From positions 2,189,700 to 2,253,699 of the forward strand of contig AP014683.1 in NCBI GenBank assembly GCA_000828975.1: DNA of 64,000 nt, read 5' to 3'. Below, one piece after another: positions 12,539 through 20,632 of the stretch. The notes beneath the pieces were generated by a model that saw nothing but the letters and a program-made list of their open reading frames with translations, did no database searches and was not told the origin of the DNA. The number at the start of each line of letters is the position of its first letter. The stretch's first letter is position 1. The stretch comes from Burkholderiales bacterium GJ-E10. GTDB taxonomy: Bacteria > Pseudomonadota > Gammaproteobacteria > Burkholderiales > Burkholderiaceae_F. The translations under genes and the position numbers were made by a program.

Positions 12539-12567
12539 ATTATGGGGTCCTTTCTCCGCAGGCGCAA
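12539..12567 (-). promoter_or_regulatory. Putative fic promoter giving a leaderless transcript
   Basis: On the minus strand TTGCGC (12562-12567), a 17-bp spacer and CATAAT (12539-12544) precede the fic ATG by only 6 bases. No Shine-Dalgarno fits in this space, so transcription probably starts at or next to the start codon. Confidence 0.55.
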
Positions 12568-12575
12568 GTTATTCA

Positions 12576-12590
12576 CCGCATATAATGCGG
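12576..12590. promoter_or_regulatory. 15-bp palindrome upstream of the fic -35 element
   Basis: CCGCAT-ATA-ATGCGG sits just upstream of the putative -35. Further TCTCCGCA(T) half-sites occur at about 12531-12540 and 12552-12559. This could be an operator, perhaps for the winged-helix domain of Fic itself; that link is inference. Confidence 0.4.
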
Positions 12591-12674
12591 CGATAAGGGA
12601 GTGCCATTCGCCGCCCGCCAGCCCATGCCACCCGGGAATGCGTGCAAATGGGTGCATTTTTGGTCGGCGCGGGA

Positions 12675-12693
12675 CGGACGCGGGTTCGATTCC
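12675..12693 (+). repeat. Direct repeat copy 2, tmRNA 3'-end fragment
   Basis: An exact 19-base copy of 11208-11226. The bases that complete the tmRNA acceptor stem are missing after it, so this is not a functional tRNA or tmRNA end. It ends 30 bp before the stop codon of the WXXGXW-repeat gene. It marks the likely far boundary of the fic-bearing segment. Confidence 0.65.
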
Positions 12694-12723
12694 GGTTTTG
12701 GGTGCAAAGAGTACTGGCAGACT

Positions 12724-14019
12724 TTACGGACGCCGCTCCCCAACCGCGGGATGCCCGCCCTCCCGCTCGGGCGGCCGCGCCACCGGCCGCGGCGCGGTGT
12801 TGCGCGGCGGCGCAAACCGCCGTTGTTGCTCCCGCACCCGCGGCGGAGCCGACGGGACCGCGCCGGGTTGCATGCGCCGCGCCGGCACGCCCTCGGACCG
12901 GAACCGCTGCGGCGGGAACCCCTGCGACGGCGGCGCGGTCCCGGCCCCGCCCGGACTTCGCATCGGTTGCTGCGGCGCGCGCTGCAACCACCCCGGGCGA
13001 GTCACCTGCGGGCGCACGAGTCGTGCCGGCGGCAACCGCGGCGGCCCTTCGCGCAGGGAAAATCCGCGCATCGGGGTTCGCACCGCGGGCGGCGGCGCCA
13101 GCATGCGCACGACCGGATGCTGGGCCGCCGCGAGGCGGGCCTCGGCGGGTGCCAGAAGCGACACCGGGCGCCCGCTTTTGACGACTCCCGCCGGTGCGGT
13201 GATGCGTACCCGTCCATCCCCCGCGAACGCGACGCGCATGCCGGCCCGGATGATGGGCGGCGCACCAATGACCACGGCCGGCGCCGTACCGATCGGCGCC
13301 GCAACGATCAAACCGGGGCGCGACCCGGGCGGCGCCGGAACGAAACAACCGTTGGGGCCAATGGGCCGGAGCCCGACGATCACGCCCGGCGCGATATGGA
13401 CCACGGGAACCACGGCGCCAAGGGGAGGCGGCATGAAAACCGCCCCCGGACCGCGCCAGTAGCCCGGAATGAAGATCACCATGCCATTGCGGTTTTCGTA
13501 GTACGGCTGCGTCCAGAAGTATCCCGCCATCGGTGGGGCCATCCAACGCCCCGCCGCCCAGACCCACTGGCCCTGCCAAGCCCAGTAGCCGCCGGTCCAT
13601 ATGGCGCCATAGAACGGCATGGGCGGCGGCACCTCCACCAGCATCGGAGGCGGCGCCCACGGAATCGCGATCGGCACAGGCTCCACCAGCGCCGGCTGCA
13701 GATACACGCTCACAACCGGCATGGCCGCCGGTACGTAGCCGTATCCCCCATCCCCGAATTCCGGCACGGCATCGCCTGGGGTCGCCGGTACCTGGTCCAT
13801 CGATGTGATCGACGGGTAGTAGGACTCGTCGTATCCGGGATCGGGCAGCGGCGGCGGCGGAGGGTAGTTGTCCTCCGTCGGGATCGGCGGCGGTGGCGGC
13901 AAGGTCTGGTAGGTGTAGCCGTTGTCATATGCCGAATCCGCCTGCGCCACCGAACCGGCCAAGGCGGTCATGATCAGGCCGGCCAGGCCCGCAAGTCGAA
14001 AGCTGGCATTCCGTTTCAC
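12724..14019 (-). CDS. Secreted proline-rich WXXGXW (YXWGXW) repeat protein
   Basis: 431 residues. An N-terminal signal peptide (MKRNASFRLAGLAGLIMTAL...AQA, cleavage near residue 27) indicates export. A PPPPP-rich stretch follows (40-65), then aromatic repeats of the WXXGXW type: GGYWAWQGQWVWAAGRW and, after a gap, FIPGYWRGPG. The C-terminal third is rich in Pro, Arg and Ala with no recognised fold. WXXGXW proteins are common in Burkholderiales envelopes but their function is unknown. Its stop codon lies close to the tmRNA-derived repeat, so the presumed insertion would have landed just downstream without breaking it. Confidence 0.75.
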   Translation of the reverse strand: MKRNASFRLAGLAGLIMTALAGSVAQADSAYDNGYTYQTLPPPPPIPTEDNYPPPPPLPDPGYDESYYPSITSMDQVPATPGDAVPEFGDGGYGYVPAAMPVVSVYLQPALVEPVPIAIPWAPPPMLVEVPPPMPFYGAIWTGGYWAWQGQWVWAAGRWMAPPMAGYFWTQPYYENRNGMVIFIPGYWRGPGAVFMPPPLGAVVPVVHIAPGVIVGLRPIGPNGCFVPAPPGSRPGLIVAAPIGTAPAVVIGAPPIIRAGMRVAFAGDGRVRITAPAGVVKSGRPVSLLAPAEARLAAAQHPVVRMLAPPPAVRTPMRGFSLREGPPRLPPARLVRPQVTRPGWLQRAPQQPMRSPGGAGTAPPSQGFPPQRFRSEGVPARRMQPGAVPSAPPRVREQQRRFAPPRNTAPRPVARPPEREGGHPAVGERRP

Positions 14020-14095
14020 GTGATGATTCCTCCGCCACGGTTCCGGACCGGATCATCCGCTTGGCTCGCCGTCAGCACAAGTCCGCCGGCGGACG

Positions 14096-16156
14096 TCAAC
14101 CCGATGCGTTTGCGGCGATCTCATCCAGCCATACCTGCGTGAACCCGTCGATGATGCCGACGCGGGCCCTCGCCCGCGCAGCGGCGCCCGAGGCAAAGTG
14201 CTCGTCGATCAGCCCGGCCAGCTCCGACCGCTCCAGGCCGCGATGGGCAAGGAACGTCTTCACGCCCTGCCTGCGGTCCACCGCGGCGCCGCTGCCGTCC
14301 GCGCGGCGGGTGTCGACCTCGAGATCCCAGAGCATGTAGGTCGCCATCGCTCCCAGCGTCGTCTCCGGAAAATCCGGCTTGAGATCGTGGCGGAACTGCC
14401 GGATCCAGCCCGGAATCGCACTCATCGGCATCGGCTTCGCAATGCCGAATCCCTGCCCCTGATCGGCACCGAGAATGCAGGCGGCCTCGATCAATCCGCG
14501 GTGCTCCAGTCCCTCCACCGTCAGGCGCATCCCGAAGGAGTGGCTCAGGCGGGCGAGGTACAGCATGAACTCGAGGGCGCGTTGGGGACGGCTCACCGAC
14601 CCGCGCACCAATGCCTGGTCCATCTTGACTTCGTCGAACGCATACCGGTCCAGCCGCAGCAGGGAACTATGCCCGGAACCCAGATCGTCCTCGGCGATGG
14701 CGACCCCGGCGTCGCGCAGCCGCTGCAAGAACGCCTGCTGCCGCCCGATGGGGTCGCTGCCTTCGCGACTCTCCAGGATCTCGAGGGTCAGCCGGCCGTC
14801 CCCGAAACCAAACCGCTCGATGGCGTCGAAAACGGCGCGCTCATAGCGCGCGTCGCCGACCCCTTCGGCGGGAAAGTTCAACGCGACCGACATGTCCAGC
14901 CCCGCCTGCGCCCAGGCCGCGCGATCTTCCCCGGCGCGCTGCAGGCCGACCTGCAGCAACGTGAACAGTTCCTCCGACCCGCATGCCGGCAGAAACTGGT
15001 CCGGCATCACCATCCCTCCGCCGTCGTCGATCAGCCGCGCCAGCGCCTCGACCTTGGTGACGGTGCCGGTGCGCAAATCGACGATCGGTTGATAGAAGAG
15101 GGCGACGCGCCCCTCCGCGATCCATCCGCGATACGCCTGGCGCAGGGAAAGCGCGACGACCGGCGCCGTATTGAGCCGGCTTACCGCGTGGCTGAGGGCG
15201 GTCTGCACGTAATTGAAGAAACTGCTCATCCGCGGCGTCGAAAAGTATCCGGGCCATGGGCTGTACCAGCTGAGCAATGCGATGGACTCTCCGTCGCCAT
15301 CGAGGAGCGGGATCGCCGCGCTGGCGCGGAACCCCAATTCGACCCCCAGTTTTTTCCAGGGATCATTGCGCGGCTCCAGCGCCCACGCATCCGAAACCAC
15401 CATCTTGCCGCTGCGCCACGCCGTGCCGCCCGGGCCCCGGCCGGCTTCCCGGTTGGCATTGATGCTGATCCGCGGAATCTCGCCGCGCATCATCCCCTGA
15501 TGGTATCGATGTCCGGCCATTCCTTGCGACGCCTCGATCCGCAGGTCGCCGGATTGATCGACCCGTGCAAAGAAGCCGGAAGAATTTCCTTCGAGGTTGC
15601 CAATGACGGCCATCACGCCGCGGATCAGATCCGAGAAATTGCCGGTGGCATGGATCAATTGATCGATTTCCGCAATCGCGCGGGAGACCTCGGCATCGAT
15701 CCGCCGATAACTGAGTGCCTGCCCCCGCAGATCCGTCAGGATCCTCCGTATGATCGCCCGCATGAACGCATCCCGGCGGGACGGCTCGATCTTCGGCAGC
15801 AATTCGTCCTGCAGGAATTGCTGGTAGAGCGTGTACGCCTCCGACACCATCAGCAGGTCGACGCCGATCAGCGCATGGACGCTCCCCGCCTGCTGCGCGG
15901 CGGCCAGATGACGCTGCGGCGTCAGATGGGGATCGAAGAGCATCGTGAAATGCTCGGTCTGGCGGGCCTGGAGATGCGTGAACTCCTCGGGCAACAGACG
16001 CCCCAGGATCGGGCCGCCCTCAGGCGTCGCGGCGAAACTGGCATAGAAATACGGCACGAACTCCCGCGCCGCCTGCTGCAGAAGCGCCTCCGGGGCGGCA
16101 GCGAGATCCGATACCGCAAGCGCCCCGTATACGGATTCGACGTCGAGCTTCAGCAC
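14096..16156 (-). CDS. Globin-coupled c-di-GMP phosphodiesterase (sensor globin-GAF-EAL)
   Basis: 686 residues, no membrane segment. Residues ~25-155 resemble a sensor globin (protoglobin-type), with GSVHALIGVDL offering His94 as candidate proximal haem ligand. A GAF-like domain spans ~165-330. The EAL domain starts at ~345 with FYQPIVDLRTG and VEALAR (Glu370), then LEILESRE, EDDLGSGHSS, VKMDQALV and QGFGIAKP, so the metal and catalytic residues look largely intact; EGLEH replaces the usual EGVE. It would hydrolyse c-di-GMP in response to O2 or another haem ligand. It lies 61 bp downstream of a second c-di-GMP gene on the same strand. The globin call is the least certain part. Confidence 0.78.
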   Translation of the reverse strand: MLKLDVESVYGALAVSDLAAAPEALLQQAAREFVPYFYASFAATPEGGPILGRLLPEEFTHLQARQTEHFTMLFDPHLTPQRHLAAAQQAGSVHALIGVDLLMVSEAYTLYQQFLQDELLPKIEPSRRDAFMRAIIRRILTDLRGQALSYRRIDAEVSRAIAEIDQLIHATGNFSDLIRGVMAVIGNLEGNSSGFFARVDQSGDLRIEASQGMAGHRYHQGMMRGEIPRISINANREAGRGPGGTAWRSGKMVVSDAWALEPRNDPWKKLGVELGFRASAAIPLLDGDGESIALLSWYSPWPGYFSTPRMSSFFNYVQTALSHAVSRLNTAPVVALSLRQAYRGWIAEGRVALFYQPIVDLRTGTVTKVEALARLIDDGGGMVMPDQFLPACGSEELFTLLQVGLQRAGEDRAAWAQAGLDMSVALNFPAEGVGDARYERAVFDAIERFGFGDGRLTLEILESREGSDPIGRQQAFLQRLRDAGVAIAEDDLGSGHSSLLRLDRYAFDEVKMDQALVRGSVSRPQRALEFMLYLARLSHSFGMRLTVEGLEHRGLIEAACILGADQGQGFGIAKPMPMSAIPGWIRQFRHDLKPDFPETTLGAMATYMLWDLEVDTRRADGSGAAVDRRQGVKTFLAHRGLERSELAGLIDEHFASGAAARARARVGIIDGFTQVWLDEIAANASG

Positions 16157-16217
16157 GAGGCCGATTCCTTACGATTGGGAACATCCGTTCCGCCGCATCG
16201 CGAGTACGCCATGACGA

Positions 16218-18167
16218 TCAGACCGCTAGCTGGAAAATGGGGACGGCTTCGTTCCGGACAATGGTTGCATGCATGAGATGGTTTTCGAATTCCTCGATCG
16301 CGGCAGGTCTCCCGAACCGGTAGCCTTGATATACGTCGCAACCCAACCCGGAGAGGATCCGCTGCTGCGCTTCGGTCTCCACCCCCTCGGCGATCACGCG
16401 CAGACCCAGATTCTGCGCCATTTGGATGATCGTCCGCACGATCGTCTTGCTGTTTTCGTTGGCGCCGAGATCCAGAACGAAACTTCGATCGATTTTCACC
16501 ACGTCCAGCGGGAGCTTCCGCAAATAGGAAAGCGACGAGTATCCGGTACCGAAGTCGTCCAATGCAAACGTAATACCCAATTTCCGCAATGCCATCATCT
16601 TTTCGATGGCGTCGTCGACGTTTTCGAGCAACACCGTTTCCGTCAGTTCCAGTTCCAGCAAGGCGGGATTCACTTCGCTTGCCCGCACCAGCTCGACAAG
16701 ATCGGACACGAACGAATCGCTCGCGAACTGCTTGGCGCTGATGTTGACCGAGAGCCGCAGATTCCGCATTGCCGGAATCCCCTGCCAGCGACGCAGTTGT
16801 TCGCAGGCGCTCTGCAACACCCACCGGCCGATGGAGACGATCACCCCGGTCTCTTCGGCCACCGGGATGAATTCCGCTGGAGAAACGGCACCGCGTTCCG
16901 GGTCATTCCAGCGCAATAGCGCCTCCGCGCCCCGCACTGCGCCGTCCCCCTGCACCTGCAGTTGAAAATACAGCTGGAACTGCCTCCGTTGCAGGGCGGT
17001 ACGCAATCGATTCTCCAGCCGCGCCTGGTTCTCGATCGCGCTCTGAATCGCGGGATCGAAGAATCGCACCGTATTGCGACCGGCCCGCTTCGCCTCGTAC
17101 ATTGCGACGTCGGCCTGCTTGAGCAATTCGCTCGCACCACCGGGAAACTCGCCATGCCAAAGAGTGATGCGGATGCTCGCCGGACATGAGAATTCCTGGT
17201 TTGCGAGCCAGTACGGCTCCGACATCCTCGCGATCAGTTTCTCGCACACCGCTCTTGCCATGAACGCTGCGTCCTCGTGGATCGCCCCCAGATTCTCCAG
17301 CACGATCACGAACTCGTCTCCGCCCAGGCGCGCAACCGTGTCCCCTTCGCGCACGGCTTCCTGCAGGCGGCGGCCCGCCTCGCGCAGAAGCCGGTCCCCT
17401 TCCTCGTGGCCGAGCGTATCGTTGACGATCTTGAACTTGTCCAGATCGATATACAGCAACGCGCCGTATTGCTGATTGCGCGCGTTGGCCGACAGCGCGT
17501 GCCGCAGGCGGTCCATGAAGAGATGCCGATTGGGGAGGCCCGTCAAGGCATCGTAGTAGGCGAGTTGCGCGATTTTTGCCGCCGCCTCCTTGCGCTCGGA
17601 AAGATCGGTGAAGCCGCCCACGTAGTGGGTGACACGACCATCCGCCCCGAATACGCCGGCGATCGACAGCCATTTGGGATAGATCGATCCGTCCTTGCGT
17701 TTGTCCCAGATCTCGCCTTGCCATTGTCCGGATGCGCGAATGCTCTCCCACATCTGCAGATAGAAGTCGCTGGTATGCCGCCCCGACTGCATGACGCGTG
17801 GATTCTTCCCGATGACGTCGTCGACACCGTATCCGGTCTCGCGCGTAAACGCCTCATTGATCCGGAGAATGGTGCCAGTCGCGTCGGTCACGAGCATCGG
17901 CTCCTGCGACTGGAAGACGATTTCCGAGATGCGCAACTCGCGTACGATTTGCCGCCGTTGCAGATTGAGGTCCAGCAGCCACCCGGAAAGGATGATCATC
18001 AGCAGATAGACGCCCACGATGCTGACGACCAGCTGGGATGGCGTGATGCCCTCGAAACCGCGCTGGAGGATACGCAGGATGAACGCGGTCGATACGACCA
18101 CGAATGCCGCGTACACGCTCCACGCGGCGGTGGCGGTAAAGACGATGGGACGCCAGTTCCGCTTCAT
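16218..18167 (-). CDS. Membrane-anchored PAS-GGDEF-EAL c-di-GMP signalling protein
   Basis: 649 residues. Two N-terminal transmembrane helices (~10-33 and ~44-66) are followed by a PAS domain (~80-195), a GGDEF domain with intact LGGDEF (282-286) and an RxxD inhibitory site (REGD, 273-276) five residues upstream, and an EAL domain with EALLRW (Glu415), ELTETVLLEN, DDFGTGYSS, KIDRSFV and AEGVET. Both catalytic sites look active, so direction of net c-di-GMP change cannot be told. The short periplasmic loop between the helices gives little room for a sensor, so PAS is the likely input. Probably cotranscribed with the globin-EAL gene. Confidence 0.9.
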   Translation of the reverse strand: MKRNWRPIVFTATAAWSVYAAFVVVSTAFILRILQRGFEGITPSQLVVSIVGVYLLMIILSGWLLDLNLQRRQIVRELRISEIVFQSQEPMLVTDATGTILRINEAFTRETGYGVDDVIGKNPRVMQSGRHTSDFYLQMWESIRASGQWQGEIWDKRKDGSIYPKWLSIAGVFGADGRVTHYVGGFTDLSERKEAAAKIAQLAYYDALTGLPNRHLFMDRLRHALSANARNQQYGALLYIDLDKFKIVNDTLGHEEGDRLLREAGRRLQEAVREGDTVARLGGDEFVIVLENLGAIHEDAAFMARAVCEKLIARMSEPYWLANQEFSCPASIRITLWHGEFPGGASELLKQADVAMYEAKRAGRNTVRFFDPAIQSAIENQARLENRLRTALQRRQFQLYFQLQVQGDGAVRGAEALLRWNDPERGAVSPAEFIPVAEETGVIVSIGRWVLQSACEQLRRWQGIPAMRNLRLSVNISAKQFASDSFVSDLVELVRASEVNPALLELELTETVLLENVDDAIEKMMALRKLGITFALDDFGTGYSSLSYLRKLPLDVVKIDRSFVLDLGANENSKTIVRTIIQMAQNLGLRVIAEGVETEAQQRILSGLGCDVYQGYRFGRPAAIEEFENHLMHATIVRNEAVPIFQLAV

Positions 18168-18295
18168 TCTCGGCTTCGTTGAATCGGATAGACTGGGGGT
18201 CGGGGCGTTTTATCAAAACGAGAATCAAGATCTATTTTTGATTCATCTCTGACAATCGGATCCCTCGATAAACACCCAAATACCCTGCCACCTTC

Positions 18296-18958
18296 ATGGG
18301 GTACGGTCAACCACAAATGCGCGATACGGCACGAGGTCGGCATACCCCGGAACACGGCGCCCCGCCATGGCGACATCGGCAAACCGCGGCGACCGCCGCG
18401 GTCCTGATCGCCGCTGCGGCACTGGGCGCTTGCGCGACCACTCCGCAACAACGCTATCAGTCCGATCTCGCGGCCATGAATGCCGCCTGCGACTTCCATT
18501 CCCGTCCGGCATTGCAGCCGATCGTGGGGAAAATCCCCCTCAGCCCGGCGGAACTCGACGACATTCCGCTCTCGATGCTGGCCGACGACGCCACTCCCAC
18601 GCCGCCGGAACGCGCGGCGATCGACGCGTACTGGCACGCCTGGCGCAGCACGTGCAAGCCGATCAAGGACCGGTTCCTCGCCACGTATTTCGGCGGCGAA
18701 CCAAGCGTGATTTCCGTTGCCCGGCTGGCGACCGCGGCACGCAGGCACACGCTCATCGACCTGGCCGCCGGACGACAGACCTACGCGCAGGCGAACCGGA
18801 CCTTGCAGCAGATCGGCGCCGCCGAAACCGCCGCGGTCGCCCTACTGCGATCGTCGGGCGAAACGCCGCAGCAGGCGGCGGCAATCCAGGCGCTCGGCGT
18901 CATCGCAAGCATGGAGGCGGATTCCCCGCCTTCGCCGGACCCGCAACCGTTCCCGTAA
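18296..18958 (+). CDS. Predicted lipoprotein of unknown function
   Basis: 220 residues. A hydrophobic segment AVLIAAAALGAC ends in a lipobox (LGAC), so the mature protein would start at that cysteine (about residue 46) and be lipid-anchored. The n-region is unusually long; the Met at 18317 is an alternative start. The mature part is mainly alpha-helical with cysteines in NAACDFHSR and WRSTCKPIKD that might pair. No recognised domain. It lies 64 bp before the glutathione transferase gene. Confidence 0.6.
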   Translation: MGYGQPQMRDTARGRHTPEHGAPPWRHRQTAATAAVLIAAAALGACATTPQQRYQSDLAAMNAACDFHSRPALQPIVGKIPLSPAELDDIPLSMLADDATPTPPERAAIDAYWHAWRSTCKPIKDRFLATYFGGEPSVISVARLATAARRHTLIDLAAGRQTYAQANRTLQQIGAAETAAVALLRSSGETPQQAAAIQALGVIASMEADSPPSPDPQPFP

Positions 18959-19022
18959 ACCCGGTCCGCCGCCCTGCCTGGGGGCCGGTGATGGCACCGT
19001 GAAAGAGCTGGAGGCTGAAATC

Positions 19023-19895
19023 ATGAACGATCCTGCCGATTACACTCCCCCGCGCGTCTGGACATGGGACAAGCCCAACGGCGGCAAGTTCGCCAGCACC
19101 AATCGGCCCGTGGCGGGTCCGACGCACGATCGCGAACTGCCGGTCGGCCGGCATCCGTTGCAGCTCTATTCGATGGCCACGCCCAACGGAGTGAAGGTCA
19201 CCATCCTGCTGGAAGAACTCCTCGCACTCGGACACGTCGGCGCGGAGTACGACGCCTGGCTGATCCGCATCGGCGAGGGCGACCAGTTCGGCAGCGGCTT
19301 CGTCGCCGTCAACCCGAATTCGAAGATTCCGGCACTGCTGGACCGCAGCGCGGCCGAGCCGGTGCGCGTCTTCGAGTCCGGCGCCATCCTGCTTCATCTC
19401 GCGGAAAAATTCGGCGCGTTCCTGCCTGGCGGGCCCGGTCGGGCGGAATGCCTGTCGTGGCTCTTCTGGCAGGTTGGCGCCGCACCGTATCTGGGCGGCG
19501 GATTCGGACACTTCTATTCCTACGCGCCGACGAAGATCGCATACGCGATCGATCGTTTTGCAATGGAGGCCAAGCGGCAGTTGGACGTGCTCGACCGCCG
19601 GCTTGGGGAAAGCCGCTACCTTGCGGGAGAGGACTACACCATTGCCGATATCGCGACCTGGCCGTGGTACGGCGCGCTGGTGCTGGGCCAGCTCTACGAC
19701 GCCGGGGAATTCCTGTCGGTGCAGGAATACCGGCACGTCATCCGATGGGCCGAGGAAATCGCTCGCCGCCCCGCCGTACGGCGCGGCCGGATGGTCAACC
19801 GCACCTGGGGACCGGCAACCGATCAGCTACCGGAACGCCATGATGCCGGCGATTTCGCTGCGGTCGCGCAGCAGCGGTCTTCCGAAGCCCCGTAG
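19023..19895 (+). CDS. yghU: YghU-type glutathione S-transferase / disulfide-bond oxidoreductase
   Basis: 290 residues. Closely follows E. coli YghU along its length: VWTWDKPNGGKFA, PVAGPTHDRELPVG, QLYSMATPNGVKVTILLEEL, NPNSKIPAL and GGGFGHFYSYAP. The thioredoxin-like N-domain (~45-130, with the TPN site used instead of a catalytic Tyr/Ser) and all-helical C-domain (~140-270) are present. YghU binds two glutathione molecules and has disulfide reductase and organic-hydroperoxide activity. A Shine-Dalgarno GGAGG ends 8 bases before the ATG and settles the start within a longer open frame. Confidence 0.92.
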   Translation: MNDPADYTPPRVWTWDKPNGGKFASTNRPVAGPTHDRELPVGRHPLQLYSMATPNGVKVTILLEELLALGHVGAEYDAWLIRIGEGDQFGSGFVAVNPNSKIPALLDRSAAEPVRVFESGAILLHLAEKFGAFLPGGPGRAECLSWLFWQVGAAPYLGGGFGHFYSYAPTKIAYAIDRFAMEAKRQLDVLDRRLGESRYLAGEDYTIADIATWPWYGALVLGQLYDAGEFLSVQEYRHVIRWAEEIARRPAVRRGRMVNRTWGPATDQLPERHDAGDFAAVAQQRSSEAP

Positions 19896-19918
19896 TAGAA
19901 AACCGCCCGACGCGAAGC

Positions 19919-20101
19919 CTACTCGTCCCAGGCCCGACCGGCGGTAACCCAGTTCTCGCGTTTGACTTCGGTGATGATGATGTCCACCGCTGCCGGCGGG
20001 ACGTCGAGCACCTTGCATGTCGTCTCGGTGATCGCCTTGGCGAGGCGCTGGCGTTCGTCGCGACTGCGGCCTTCCAGCATCTGGATCTGGATATTGGGCA
20101 T
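19919..20101 (-). CDS. 4-oxalocrotonate tautomerase family protein
   Basis: 60 residues, family-typical length. The N-terminal proline exposed after Met removal (MPNIQIQMLEGRS) is the catalytic base of the family. Members assemble into hexamers and interconvert keto and enol acids; the physiological substrate here is unknown. It lies tail-to-tail with yghU and downstream of a terminator that separates it from the small membrane-protein gene. Confidence 0.85.
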   Translation of the reverse strand: MPNIQIQMLEGRSRDERQRLAKAITETTCKVLDVPPAAVDIIITEVKRENWVTAGRAWDE

Positions 20102-20177
20102 GGCGGGCTTCCTGCTCCGTTCGGGGAAAACTCAAAGCGTACCGCGCGATGGATTGCACGAAAAAGGATCCTGGAAG

Positions 20178-20213
20178 CAAAAACGCCCCCGAGGTTCCTC
20201 GGAGGCGTTTTTG
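20178..20213 (-). terminator. Rho-independent terminator, downstream of the 38-codon gene
   Basis: The stem pairs AAAACGCC with GGCGTTTT and CCGAGG with CCTCGG, with a one-base mismatch, and has a T5 tract on the minus strand. It may work on both strands. Confidence 0.85.
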
Positions 20214-20231
20214 CTGCGGAACCGCGGAGCC

Positions 20232-20348
20232 TTACTGTTCCTGGCCCTTCTTGCCGCGCACCCAAACGGCGTCGTCGCCGAGAATGCACAGCGCCGGAAC
20301 GACGAAGGTAAAGAGAATGAAGATGCCCATCCACCAATGCGTGTCCAT
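20232..20348 (-). CDS. Small single-span membrane protein (38 residues)
   Basis: A short frame, MDTHWWMGIFILF...GKKGQEQ, with one hydrophobic helix (about residues 5-23) and a charged C-terminus (VRGKKGQEQ). The Shine-Dalgarno AGGAG is 8 bases upstream and a strong terminator lies 19-54 bases past the stop, so it looks like a complete monocistronic gene. The helix starts after HWW and ends before GDD. By the positive-inside rule the C-terminus should be cytoplasmic. I do not recognise the family; the neighbouring copper chaperone and tautomerase do not define its role. Confidence 0.65.
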   Translation of the reverse strand: MDTHWWMGIFILFTFVVPALCILGDDAVWVRGKKGQEQ

Positions 20349-20432
20349 TTGTCAGTCTCCTGTCGATAAAATGACCGTTTCCGAATTGGAACGTCGCGAA
20401 TCGTTCTCCTCAATCGCGTACGCACTCATTTT

Positions 20433-20446
20433 GAGGTGAACACCTC
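20433..20446. promoter_or_regulatory. 14-bp perfect palindrome between divergent genes
   Basis: GAGGTG-AA-CACCTC lies in the AT-richer 284-bp gap between the 38-codon gene and the PCu(A)C gene, a plausible operator for a dimeric regulator. The rest of the gap has no gene. Confidence 0.35.
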
Positions 20447-20583
20447 TGAGCAATTTGACAATGGTCAACAACTCCGGTTCCCAGATCGAAATCAGGCGTA
20501 TTGGCAACAGCATTTCAGTTTGCAAATACGAATGAGGTACGTTTCTAAGTCCCTTATGCGCGGCACTCGGCCCTAACACCCAG

Positions 20584-20602
20584 AAAAACGATTCTCAATA
20601 CC
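20584..20602 (+). promoter_or_regulatory. Fur-box-like site before the copper chaperone gene
   Basis: AAAAACGATTCTCAATACC matches the 19-bp Fur consensus GATAATGATTCTCATTATC at 14 positions, including the central GATTCTCA. It lies 30 bp before the chosen start codon. Confidence 0.4.
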
Positions 20603-20632
20603 ATGAACAAGCCCAACGACAAGGAGTTCCCC

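Noticed and set aside
12660-12730. A tRNA gene at the second GGGTTCGATTCC
   Set aside because: No D-arm, anticodon arm or acceptor pairing can be drawn around it; it matches only the tmRNA T-arm fragment.
12601-14142. A ~510-codon plus-strand frame opposite the WXXGXW gene
   Set aside because: The minus-strand protein has a signal peptide and recognisable repeats; the plus frame is Arg/Pro/His-rich shadow sequence.
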